Positions 50,141 through 58,557 of a stretch of DNA of 64,000 nucleotides are shown piece after piece. Source of the stretch: Rhodoferax sp. (lineage in GTDB: Bacteria > Pseudomonadota > Gammaproteobacteria > Burkholderiales > Burkholderiaceae_C); contig NZ_JAAFIX010000008.1 in NCBI RefSeq assembly GCF_013297935.1, forward strand, positions 1 through 64,000, given 5' to 3'. The notes beneath the pieces were generated by a model. That model ran no database searches. It saw only the letters and a program-made list of their open reading frames with translations, and had not been told where the DNA came from. Position numbers and translations under genes: made by a program. The first letter of the stretch is position 1; each line of letters opens with the position of its first letter.

Positions 50141-51046
50141 ATGTTGAACTTTCTTCCCCTCCCTCTGGTCGCACTCATCGCCGGCGTGCTGTTAACACTG
50201 AACATCTTGTTCTGGGTGCCTATTCTGTTGGTGTTTGCTGCCGTCAAGCTGCTTTTGCCATTCAGGGCTGTGCGCCTGCGCATCGATCCGGTCATTCTTT
50301 CCATTGCGGAGAGCTGGATCAGTTGCAACAGCGGCTGGATGAAACTCACCCAGAAGACCACCTGGAATGTGCAAGGACTGGAAGGCCTTCGCCCGGACCA
50401 GTGGTACATGGTGAGTAGCAATCACCAGAGTTGGGTGGATATTTTTGTGTTGCAGCACCTGCTCAACCGGCGTATCCCGCTGCTCAAGTTTTTTCTCAAA
50501 CAGCAGCTGATCTGGGTTCCAGTGATGGGGCTGGCGTGGTGGGCACTGGAATTTCCGTTCATGCGCCGCCACAGCAAGGCCTATTTGAAAAAGCATCCTG
50601 AAATGCGGGGCAAAGATCAAGAAACCACCCGCAAAGCCTGCGAGAAATTCGCCCTGATCCCCACCAGCGTCATGAATTTTCTAGAGGGCACACGCTTTAC
50701 GCCCGCCAAGCACGCCCGGCAGCAGTCGCCTTACCCGCACCTGCTCAAGCCCAAGGCGGGAGGGCTTGCGCTTGCCTTGCAAGCCATGGGCAACAAGTTT
50801 CACAGCGTGTTGGACATTACGATTTACTACCCCGACGGGGTGCCCACGTTCATGGACTTTCTGTGCGGGCGTATGCGCCGTGTTGTGGTCCGGGCCCGCA
50901 CGATCAGTGTGCCGGTGGCGCAACAGAGTGGCGACTACGGCACCGATGCCGAATTTCGCGCCGGTTTTGCAGCCTGGGTAGCGGGCATCTGGCAGGAAAA
51001 AGAAGCCTTGATGTCGGCGCTGGAAGCCGAGCTCCCGCCGCGCTAA
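50141..51046 (+). CDS. Lysophospholipid acyltransferase family protein (YihG-like)
   Basis: 301 residues. Two N-terminal membrane segments (LPLVALIAGVLLTLNILFWVPILLVFAAVKLLL) precede a PlsC-type domain with NHQSWVD (N94-D100, the HX4D catalytic motif) and FLEGTRFTPAK (the acyl-acceptor EGTR motif). It would acylate lysophosphatidic acid or a related lipid on the inner membrane. The length and the two-helix start fit the YihG branch rather than PlsC. The start codon lies just after repeat copy 8. Confidence 0.88.
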   Translation: MLNFLPLPLVALIAGVLLTLNILFWVPILLVFAAVKLLLPFRAVRLRIDPVILSIAESWISCNSGWMKLTQKTTWNVQGLEGLRPDQWYMVSSNHQSWVDIFVLQHLLNRRIPLLKFFLKQQLIWVPVMGLAWWALEFPFMRRHSKAYLKKHPEMRGKDQETTRKACEKFALIPTSVMNFLEGTRFTPAKHARQQSPYPHLLKPKAGGLALALQAMGNKFHSVLDITIYYPDGVPTFMDFLCGRMRRVVVRARTISVPVAQQSGDYGTDAEFRAGFAAWVAGIWQEKEALMSALEAELPPR

Positions 51047-51101
51047 CACCTCCACAGGGGAGCTGCCCTCCCCACTGAGTGCTCAGGGCTTGGCGGAGGT
51101 G
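51047..51101. terminator. Nested hairpin between convergent genes
   Basis: CACCTCC/GGAGGTG (51047-51053 and 51095-51101) encloses GGGGAG/CTCCCC (51057-51062 and 51068-51073). A 9-base direct repeat, CTGAGTGCT, is at 51075 and 51103. There is no T-run; possibly a bidirectional terminator between the acyltransferase and DUF4405 genes. Confidence 0.4.
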
Positions 51102-51124
51102 CTGAGTGCTGACAGGGCGCGCAT

Positions 51125-51586
51125 CTAAGCCCCCAGATCGGAACCCACCAGATCGCGGATCGATTGATCGGGACGCTCTACCCGGATACCTTGTGCCGCC
51201 AAACGCGCAGTAATCGCAGCCAAGTCCACCCCAGCCACGGGCGCCACGGCGCTCAGCGGGGCCGCAGCCATCATTTGAATGGGGGCGACAAACGGCGGCT
51301 TAGAGTCGCCGCCCCCCAAGTTGACAAAGCTTGCCGCCAGCAACAACGCAAAGCCGATGACCACCCAGCGCCCTACTCCGGTTTTGAAATAGCGCTTGAA
51401 CGCAGCCACGTTGAGCAACACGTGCAGGACCACTACGATGACAAAAATCCAACTCAGCCACTCGTGCGCGAGTTTGTTGAATCCGGAATCCAGATGAAAA
51501 AACATCAAAATGCCGGTGACTGAGAGCAAGGCAAAGCTGCCAATGACAGCAGGGGTGATCCAAGGGCGCTGCGCACTGACTTTCAT
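51125..51586 (-). CDS. DUF4405 membrane protein
   Basis: 153 residues with three membrane segments (PAVIGSFALLSVTGILMFF, HEWLSWIFVIVVVLHVLLNV, VGRWVVIGFALLLAASFVNL) and a C-terminal periplasmic-side tail of about 50 residues. HEW and LHVLLN have histidines placed as in small membrane cytochrome b-like proteins, and the family is thought to be related. Function is unknown. It is the last gene of a minus-strand group with the thioesterase 52 bases upstream. Confidence 0.75.
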   Translation of the reverse strand: MKVSAQRPWITPAVIGSFALLSVTGILMFFHLDSGFNKLAHEWLSWIFVIVVVLHVLLNVAAFKRYFKTGVGRWVVIGFALLLAASFVNLGGGDSKPPFVAPIQMMAAAPLSAVAPVAGVDLAAITARLAAQGIRVERPDQSIRDLVGSDLGA

Positions 51587-51638
51587 TTTTAGTTCCTCCG
51601 TTGATTCTTGTATTGTTTCAACCGGAGATGAAGCCCCC

Positions 51639-52061
51639 TTAGCCGGTGTGTCGCGACTCTGTAAAGTTCACAAGGGCCTGCAACACTGCCTTAGGAATGC
51701 GGCAGGGCTTCAAGCTTGCGGACTGCAAGCAACCGATGCGGATACGACCTTCCGCCAGCAGTGTCTGCCCGCGCCACACTTGCTGCGCAATCACCATGCT
51801 GGCGGCGCCCTGTTCTTCAATGCGGACGGTAACGTCCAGCAGGTCATCCAAACGGGCGGAACTGACATAGCGGGTCTGCACCTCTGCCACCACAAACATT
51901 GCGCCCGTCTCATCACGCAGCTGCTGCTGTTCTACGCCTGCCGCGCGCAGCCACTCGGTGCGGGCACGTTCAAAAAACTTGAGGTAGTTGGCATAAAACA
52001 CCACGCCTCCGGCGTCGGTGTCCTCCCAGTACACACGCACCGGAAAACGGAACTCTGTCAT
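51639..52061 (-). CDS. Acyl-CoA thioesterase, YbgC/FadM family
   Basis: 140 residues, hot-dog fold of the 4-hydroxybenzoyl-CoA thioesterase type. VYWEDTDAGGVVFYANYLKFFERARTEWLR holds the catalytic Asp in EDTDAGG. It hydrolyses acyl-CoAs. Unlike E. coli ybgC it is not next to tol-pal genes but follows an SRPBCC-domain gene with a four-base overlap. Confidence 0.9.
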   Translation of the reverse strand: MTEFRFPVRVYWEDTDAGGVVFYANYLKFFERARTEWLRAAGVEQQQLRDETGAMFVVAEVQTRYVSSARLDDLLDVTVRIEEQGAASMVIAQQVWRGQTLLAEGRIRIGCLQSASLKPCRIPKAVLQALVNFTESRHTG

Positions 52062-52522
52062 GAGGTCCGCGCCAAAGCTTCGAGCTGCAGGGTGGCCGCA
52101 GCCCAGCCTTCATTGAACCCCATAGCTTCGTGCTGCTGCATGTCGGCCTCAGACCAATGCAGGGCACGCGCCAGGTAGTGCGTGCCGCCCTCCGGGGCGT
52201 CGGCCAGCGTAATTTCGCCCACCATAAAAGCCTTGCCACTGGGCACCCACGCACTGGTAAACGCGTCGGTGAACACCAGTTTGCGATCAGGCTCCACCTG
52301 CAGAAAAACGCCTGCATTGGGCATCTGCTCACCATTCGGACCCACCATATGGGTCAGGAACCGCCCCCCCGCTTGTAACTCAATAACGGCGTGGCTCACG
52401 CTCCACGGCTTGGGGCAAAACCATTGGCAGAGCAGCTCTGGCTCCGTCCAACAGCGCCATACGGCCTGGCGTGGCACTTTCAGAACGCGATCCAGACTTA
52501 AGGGAAATAAAGGCGACGTCAT
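52058..52522 (-). CDS. SRPBCC (AHSA1-like) domain protein
   Basis: 154 residues, START-like helix-grip fold of the AHSA1 type. Signature blocks are VLKVPRQAVWRCWTEPELLCQWFCPKPWSV and the C-terminal MQQHEAMGFNEGWAAATLQLEALA. It probably binds a hydrophobic ligand; no precise role. ATG 52522 has AGGAGTTGAG upstream. It is coupled to the thioesterase. Confidence 0.85.
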   Translation of the reverse strand: MTSPLFPLSLDRVLKVPRQAVWRCWTEPELLCQWFCPKPWSVSHAVIELQAGGRFLTHMVGPNGEQMPNAGVFLQVEPDRKLVFTDAFTSAWVPSGKAFMVGEITLADAPEGGTHYLARALHWSEADMQQHEAMGFNEGWAAATLQLEALARTS

Positions 52523-52581
52523 AGAACTCAACTCCTCCAAGTGTGGTTCAAAGTGTAGCGATGCGACTGCCATCGCCCGCC

Positions 52582-52607
52582 AAAAGAAAACGGGCCCGAA
52601 GGCCCGT
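52582..52607 (-). terminator. Rho-independent terminator of the 61-residue protein gene
   Basis: On the minus strand ACGGGCC-TTCG-GGCCCGT is followed by TTTTCTTTT: a 7-bp perfect stem with a TTCG tetraloop and a T-rich tail, 27 bases after the stop at 52634. Confidence 0.9.
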
Positions 52608-52633
52608 CAGAAAAAAAAGAAAAGCGGGGAGCT

Positions 52634-52819
52634 TTACTTCTTTTCCATCATCTTTTTGCATTCCATCTTCATTTTTTCGTCCGCTTTGCTTTGATCCATT
52701 TTTTTGCATTCCTCCATCTTCTTGTCATCCTTCATGGCTCCCCCGTGGGAAGCTGCAAACGTGCCGAATGAGGCAGTGGCAAAAGCAGACGCAATCACGA
52801 TGCTGAAAAACTTATTCAT
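52634..52819 (-). CDS. Small exported Met/Lys-rich protein (pentapeptide MXKDX-like)
   Basis: 61 residues. The signal peptide MNKFFSIVIASAFATASFGTFA ends near AFA-ASHG. The mature part is only about 38 residues, rich in Met, Lys, Asp and Glu with three cysteines in CKKM-type repeats (ECKKMDQ, ECKKMMEKK). Such Met/Cys-rich short periplasmic proteins may bind metal ions; that is inference. The gene has its own terminator. Confidence 0.8.
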   Translation of the reverse strand: MNKFFSIVIASAFATASFGTFAASHGGAMKDDKKMEECKKMDQSKADEKMKMECKKMMEKK

Positions 52820-52884
52820 GGTTAGACTCCAATGACAGGGTTAACTCCCACCGGGATAGGTGGAAACTGCAATGTACGCCACAT

Positions 52885-54075
52885 ATGAAACCAGCAAAAC
52901 CGCTAAATTCAATTCGTACTAGGGTTTACATCAGTGTTTTGTGCTTGGCGGCTCTGATACTGCCAACACTATCCCACGCCACGCCTTATCAACCGGCTTC
53001 AGACGACCAGATTCTTGAAAAGCTCCCGGGCCGTTCGGGAGACACGAGCATGAAGGAACTGGCTGCACTGCGCGCCAACGCGCAAGCGGAGCCGGCTAAC
53101 GCCTCCACCCAAGCCGCTCTGGCACAGCGCTACATCGATCTCGCTACGGCCCGTGGAGACCCACGCTACATTGGCTACGCAGACGCTCTGCTGCGACGCT
53201 TCACCCAGCCCTTTTCCGCCGAACTCTTCACAGTTCGAGGCGTGACACGTCAATATCGTCATGATTTTCAAGGTGGCCTGCAGGACTTCGCACAGGCGCT
53301 CAAACTGGACCCGGAATACGCGGAGGCGCATGCCTGGCGGGGCGCTATTTACTTGGTGCAAGCAGACTATCCGGCCGCAAACAAAGAGTGCTCAGCCCTG
53401 AAGGGCCTGGGGCGCGAGGCACTGCATGGTGCCTGCCAGGGCTTGGCCCAGGCCTATGCGGGTGAACTAGGCATGGGGTACCAGACGCTATTGAAGACTT
53501 TGGATGGCACCCGGTCTGACGCGAGTCGCCTCTGGTTACTGACCCGTTTAGGGGAGCTCGCTGCTTGGCAGGGCCGGCCTGAAGTGGCCAGGCGGCACTA
53601 CCAACAGGCAATGGCCCTAGGCCAGGATGATGTGTACCTCTTAGCCGCATGGTCCGACTTCCTGCTAGACAACGGCCAAGCTCGCGAAGTTGCAAAACTG
53701 CTGTCAACTTGGGAAGCGGCAGACAGCCTCCTGGTGCGCCTTGCCATTGCAGAAGGACTGATAGGCAGCGCCTCCACCCAGCGCCACCGCGACATGTTGA
53801 GGGACCGCTTCGCAGCCGCGCGAGCGCGAGGTGACACAACCCATCTGGCTGAAGAAGCCCGCTTTGAGCTGCAGGTGCGCAAGGACCCGGCGACGGCAGT
53901 GCGGCTCGCGCAAGAAAACTATGCCTTTCAGCGTGAACCACGCGATGCCCGCATACTCCTGGAAACGGCGATCGCGGCCCGACAAACCCAGGCTGCGCAG
54001 CCGGCGCTCGACTGGCTGCAGTCCAGCAAGTTTGAAGACCCCCGCATGCGGCAACTCGCGAGGGAACTGCGATGA
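52885..54075 (+). CDS. Exported tetratricopeptide repeat protein
   Basis: 396 residues. A signal peptide (VYISVLCLAALILPTLSHA, cleavage near residue 32) is followed by helical TPR-type repeats, for example FQGGLQDFAQALKLDPEYAEAHAWRGAIYLVQADYPAA and RPEVARRHYQQAMALGQDDVYLLAAWSDFLL. It should be a periplasmic scaffold. Its stop overlaps the start of the HupE/UreJ-like gene (ATGA), so the two are coupled. Confidence 0.82.
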   Translation: MKPAKPLNSIRTRVYISVLCLAALILPTLSHATPYQPASDDQILEKLPGRSGDTSMKELAALRANAQAEPANASTQAALAQRYIDLATARGDPRYIGYADALLRRFTQPFSAELFTVRGVTRQYRHDFQGGLQDFAQALKLDPEYAEAHAWRGAIYLVQADYPAANKECSALKGLGREALHGACQGLAQAYAGELGMGYQTLLKTLDGTRSDASRLWLLTRLGELAAWQGRPEVARRHYQQAMALGQDDVYLLAAWSDFLLDNGQAREVAKLLSTWEAADSLLVRLAIAEGLIGSASTQRHRDMLRDRFAAARARGDTTHLAEEARFELQVRKDPATAVRLAQENYAFQREPRDARILLETAIAARQTQAAQPALDWLQSSKFEDPRMRQLARELR

Positions 54076-55196
54076 ATTGGCGATTCCTCTGTTTTTGGCT
54101 GCTGAGTCTGTGGTGGCTTCCGGCGCAAGCCCACAAAGCTAGTGACAGTTACTTGATCCTGGAGGTTCAAGGGGCAGAAGTGCGTGGTCAATGGGACATC
54201 GCACTCCGGGACATCGACTTTGCCATCGGTCTCGATGCCAATGGTGACGGCAAGATTACCTGGGGGGAAGTGCGCAGCAAACATACGGAAGTCGAGGCCT
54301 GGAGCACCAGTGCCCTGACGCTATCGCGCGGCGGGGCCTGCCGGATTTCCGTCACGGAGCACCTGATCGACGAACACACCGATGGCGCCTATGCGGTGAT
54401 GCGCTTGCAGGGGCAGTGCCCGGCAAGTGCTGCCCCCTTTCAGGTGAACTACCGGTTGCTATTCGGCATGGATGCTCTGCACCGCGGCCTCTTGCGTCTG
54501 AACCTCGACGGGCAAACGGTCTCCACCATCTTCTCGCCAGAATCATCTGAGCAGGAATTCGCGTCCGGCGAGTTATCAGGCCTCAGTCAGTTTGGCGCGT
54601 TTCTGGTGCAAGGTGTGTGGCACATCTGGATCGGGTTTGACCACATACTTTTCCTACTGGCCTTGCTCCTGCCGGTGGTGTTGGTGCGCTCGCGGGACCA
54701 ATGGAGTCCTATCTCCAACCTCAAGGCCGCAGGCCGGGAAGTGCTGTGGGTGGTCACTGCCTTCACGGTTGCACACTCCATCACCCTCACGCTGGCTGCA
54801 TTGCAAGTCGTTGAGTTGCCCTCGCGCTGGGTGGAATCCGTCATTGCACTGTCAGTGGTGTTGGCGGCCGCCAACAACCTCTACCCTGTCGTGGGAGAAA
54901 AACGCTGGGTCGCCGCCTTTCTCTTCGGCCTCATTCACGGCTTTGGCTTTGCCAGTGTTTTGAGCGAATTGGGCCTTCCGAGCGCCACGCTGGTGATCAG
55001 CCTGGTGGGCTTCAATGTCGGCGTGGAGCTCGGGCAACTCGCGATCGTCGCGGTGTTCTTGCCACTTGCCTTTGCTTTAAGAAAGACGCGCTTTTATCAA
55101 AAAGGTGTGTTTGCCGGCGGCTCCGCGCTCACGATGGTCCTGGCCCTGGTGTGGCTGGTTGAGCGCGCTTTCGATTTGAAGTGGATCACCGCGTGA
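54072..55196 (+). CDS. HupE/UreJ_2 family membrane protein with EF-hand
   Basis: 374 residues. A signal peptide (WWLPAQA-HKASDSY) precedes an extracytoplasmic domain of about 160 residues that contains a canonical EF-hand loop, DANGDGKITWGE (Ca2+ ligands at positions 1, 3, 5 and 12). The C-terminal half has six or so membrane segments of the HupE/UreJ_2 type (WHIWIGFDHILFLLALLLP, VTAFTVAHSITLTLA, LFGLIHGFGFAS) with conserved His residues. HupE/UreJ proteins are nickel/cobalt permeases; here the ion is unknown, and no urease or hydrogenase genes are near. Confidence 0.85.
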   Translation: MNWRFLCFWLLSLWWLPAQAHKASDSYLILEVQGAEVRGQWDIALRDIDFAIGLDANGDGKITWGEVRSKHTEVEAWSTSALTLSRGGACRISVTEHLIDEHTDGAYAVMRLQGQCPASAAPFQVNYRLLFGMDALHRGLLRLNLDGQTVSTIFSPESSEQEFASGELSGLSQFGAFLVQGVWHIWIGFDHILFLLALLLPVVLVRSRDQWSPISNLKAAGREVLWVVTAFTVAHSITLTLAALQVVELPSRWVESVIALSVVLAAANNLYPVVGEKRWVAAFLFGLIHGFGFASVLSELGLPSATLVISLVGFNVGVELGQLAIVAVFLPLAFALRKTRFYQKGVFAGGSALTMVLALVWLVERAFDLKWITA

Positions 55197-55197
55197 A

Positions 55198-55947
55198 TCA
55201 GGCGGTCATTCGAAGCGCATCCCACATCAACTTTATCGACACCGCAAACAGGCTGAACTGCACCAGGCGGTAGAACCATTGGTCGGCAATTCGCTTCGTT
55301 AAAAACGCCCCTGCAAAGGCCCCCGCCAGCGCAAAAGGCACCAACCACGCGATGGACTGCAAGGACGCGACCGAGTAGGGGCGCAGGCTCTGGTAGGGAA
55401 TGATTTTGGCGGCATTGATCACCGCAAACACAATGGTCGACGTGCCCGCAAATGCCGCTTTGGGCAGCTTTTGCGGCAGCATGTACACCTGGTATGGCGG
55501 CGCTCCGGCGTGAGAAATGAAGCTAGTGAAACCCGCCAACGTGCCCCAGAACCAGCCTTTGCCCCAATGAGGCGGCTGCGCTTTCACTGCGCTCTGGTCG
55601 CGCAACCACATATTGAGGCAAAACCCGACCCCCACCATGCCGATCATCAGCATGATCGCCCGGTCCGACACCATAGACGCCGTGGCCCAGCCGACCCCGA
55701 CGCCCACCACCCCGGCAGGAATCAAAATTCTCAGGTTCGGCGCACTGAACTCTCGGCGGTAGAGCCACACCCCGGCGACATCCGAGATCACAAAGATGGG
55801 CAGCAACAACACCGCCGCTTGAACCGGCGACATCGCCAGCGACAAAATAGGCACCGCCAACATACCCACCGCAGGCAAGCCCCCTTTGGAGGAACCGACC
55901 AGAAAAGCCGCCAGGCCCGCCAGCAGAAAGAGCGCATCAAATGTCAT
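55198..55947 (-). CDS. TauE/SafE family sulfite/sulfonate exporter-like permease
   Basis: 249 residues, eight hydrophobic segments, with SSKGGLPAVGMLAVPIL near the N-terminus and SHAGAPPYQVYMLPQKLPKAAFAGTSTIVFAVINAAKIIPY in the second half, the paired motifs of the TauE/SafE family. The cargo is not determinable. The gene ends one base from the HupE/UreJ-like gene (convergent). MTFDALFLLAG is chosen as the start. Confidence 0.88.
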   Translation of the reverse strand: MTFDALFLLAGLAAFLVGSSKGGLPAVGMLAVPILSLAMSPVQAAVLLLPIFVISDVAGVWLYRREFSAPNLRILIPAGVVGVGVGWATASMVSDRAIMLMIGMVGVGFCLNMWLRDQSAVKAQPPHWGKGWFWGTLAGFTSFISHAGAPPYQVYMLPQKLPKAAFAGTSTIVFAVINAAKIIPYQSLRPYSVASLQSIAWLVPFALAGAFAGAFLTKRIADQWFYRLVQFSLFAVSIKLMWDALRMTA

Positions 55948-55992
55948 GGACCGATCATAGTAGTGAGGTCGCCGCAAGGGCTTTACAAGCCC

Positions 55993-57156
55993 TCACTTGC
56001 CGCCCAGCCCCATGGCGCGGGTGATGACCTCTTTCATGATCTCGTTGGTGCCGCCGTAAATGCGCTGCACACGCGCATCGGCATAAGCCCGGGTAATGGG
56101 GTACTCCCACATATAGCCGTAGCCACCAAAGAGCTGCACACACTCGTCCATCACCTTGCACTGCAAGTCGGTCGTCCAGTACTTGGCCATGCTGGCGGTG
56201 GCGGTGTCCAGCTGATCCTTGCAAACGAGTTCGCAGCATTTGTCCACAAACACACGGGCCACCTGCACCTCGGTTTGCAGTTCGGCCAGCGTGAAGCGCG
56301 TGTTTTGAAAACTCGCCACCGGCTGGCCAAATACCTTGCGCTCTTTCACATAGTCCACCGTCCATTCAATAGCGGCCTGGGCCGCCGCCACCGCGCCGAT
56401 GGCAATCTGCAGCCGCTCCCAAGGCAGCTGCTCCATCAGGCAGATAAAGCCCTTGTTCTCAAACGCCGCACCGCCCAGCAAGTTGTCGGCAGGCACGCGC
56501 ACGTTGTCAAAAAACAGCTCAGAAGTGTCTTGCGCTTTCATGCCCATTTTTTTGAGCCGCTGGCCCACACTAAAGCCCGGCATGCCCCGCTCTACCAGCA
56601 GCAAACTGGTGCCCTTGCCACCGGCGGCGGGGTTGGTCTTGGCGACCACCACCACCAGGTCGGCATGCCAGCCGTTGGTGATAAAGGTTTTGCTGCCGTT
56701 GAGCAGGTAGCTGCCGTCGGGCTGCTGGATCGCCGTGGCTTTGATGCCCTGCAAGTCAGACCCCGCCGCAGGCTCGCTCATGGCAATGGCGCCCACCATC
56801 TCGCCGCTGGCCAGCTTGGGCAGGTAGCGGGCTTTTTGCTCCGGGGTGCCGTAATGCAGGATGTAGGGCGCCACGATCTCGCTGTGCAGCCCGAAGCCGA
56901 TGCCGGTGGTCCCGGCGCGCGCCAGCTCCTCCATCTGGATTACCGAGTACAGCTTGTCCGCCTCGGAGCCGCCGTATTCCTCGGGCATGGACATGCACAA
57001 AAAGCCGTTCGCCCCCGCCTTGTTCCACACCTCGCGGGCCACATATCCCTGGTCTTCCCAATCGGCGTGGAAGGGGCTGATCTCTTTCTCAACAAATTTG
57101 CGGAAGCTGTCGCGAAAGGCTTCGTGGTCGCTTGAAAACAGGGTGCGTTCGATCAT
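55993..57156 (-). CDS. Acyl-CoA dehydrogenase
   Basis: 387 residues. Fatty acid beta-oxidation flavoprotein: AMSEPAAGSDLQGIKATA is the FAD-proximal signature, FFDNVRVPADNLLGG follows, and the C-terminal LFGGYGYMWEYPITRAYADARVQRIYGGTNEIMKEVI carries the catalytic Glu in IYGGTNEI. It oxidises acyl-CoA to trans-2-enoyl-CoA. It is divergent from a thiolase-FadB pair, which would complete the cycle. Confidence 0.93.
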   Translation of the reverse strand: MIERTLFSSDHEAFRDSFRKFVEKEISPFHADWEDQGYVAREVWNKAGANGFLCMSMPEEYGGSEADKLYSVIQMEELARAGTTGIGFGLHSEIVAPYILHYGTPEQKARYLPKLASGEMVGAIAMSEPAAGSDLQGIKATAIQQPDGSYLLNGSKTFITNGWHADLVVVVAKTNPAAGGKGTSLLLVERGMPGFSVGQRLKKMGMKAQDTSELFFDNVRVPADNLLGGAAFENKGFICLMEQLPWERLQIAIGAVAAAQAAIEWTVDYVKERKVFGQPVASFQNTRFTLAELQTEVQVARVFVDKCCELVCKDQLDTATASMAKYWTTDLQCKVMDECVQLFGGYGYMWEYPITRAYADARVQRIYGGTNEIMKEVITRAMGLGGK

Positions 57157-57184
57157 GGGTTCTCCTAGGGAAAGTCAGTAGTTA

Positions 57185-57215
57185 TTTATACAAAGCATTT
57201 GCTTGGTAAAAACAA
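57185..57215 (-). promoter_or_regulatory. Candidate acyl-CoA dehydrogenase promoter
   Basis: On the minus strand, TTGTTT (57210-57215) and TGTATA (57187-57192) are 17 bases apart; TATAAA (57185-57190) at 19 bases is an alternative -10. The 126-base divergent gap also serves the thiolase gene. Confidence 0.5.
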
Positions 57216-57282
57216 TATACTGCAAACACCGCCGGTTGCGCCAGCGTGCGCACCCGCATATTCCCCCCATCACGGAGCCTCC

Positions 57283-58488
<1,206 letters not shown>

Positions 58489-58490
58489 AG

Positions 58491-58547
58491 CCATTTTGGC
58501 CTATAGCCCCCGTATCTATTGCGCAAGCAGCTCCTAATTCAATAGCA
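58491..58547 (-). repeat. Dispersed repeat copy 7 (between thiolase and fadB-like genes)
   Basis: On the minus strand: GCTATTGAATTAGGAGCTGC, then TTGCGCAATAGATACGGGGG, then CTATAGGCCAAAATGG. It starts two bases after the thiolase stop and ends ten bases before the fadB-like start, filling the 69-base gap. Closest match to copy 6. Confidence 0.85.
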
Positions 58548-58557
58548 GGCATCTCCC

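Noticed and set aside
52111..52165. Possible repeat copy inside the SRPBCC gene (CCATAGCTTCGTGCTGCTGC, GGCCTC)
   Set aside because: The blocks are in wrong order and the encoded residues (MQQHEAMGFNEGW) are conserved family sequence.
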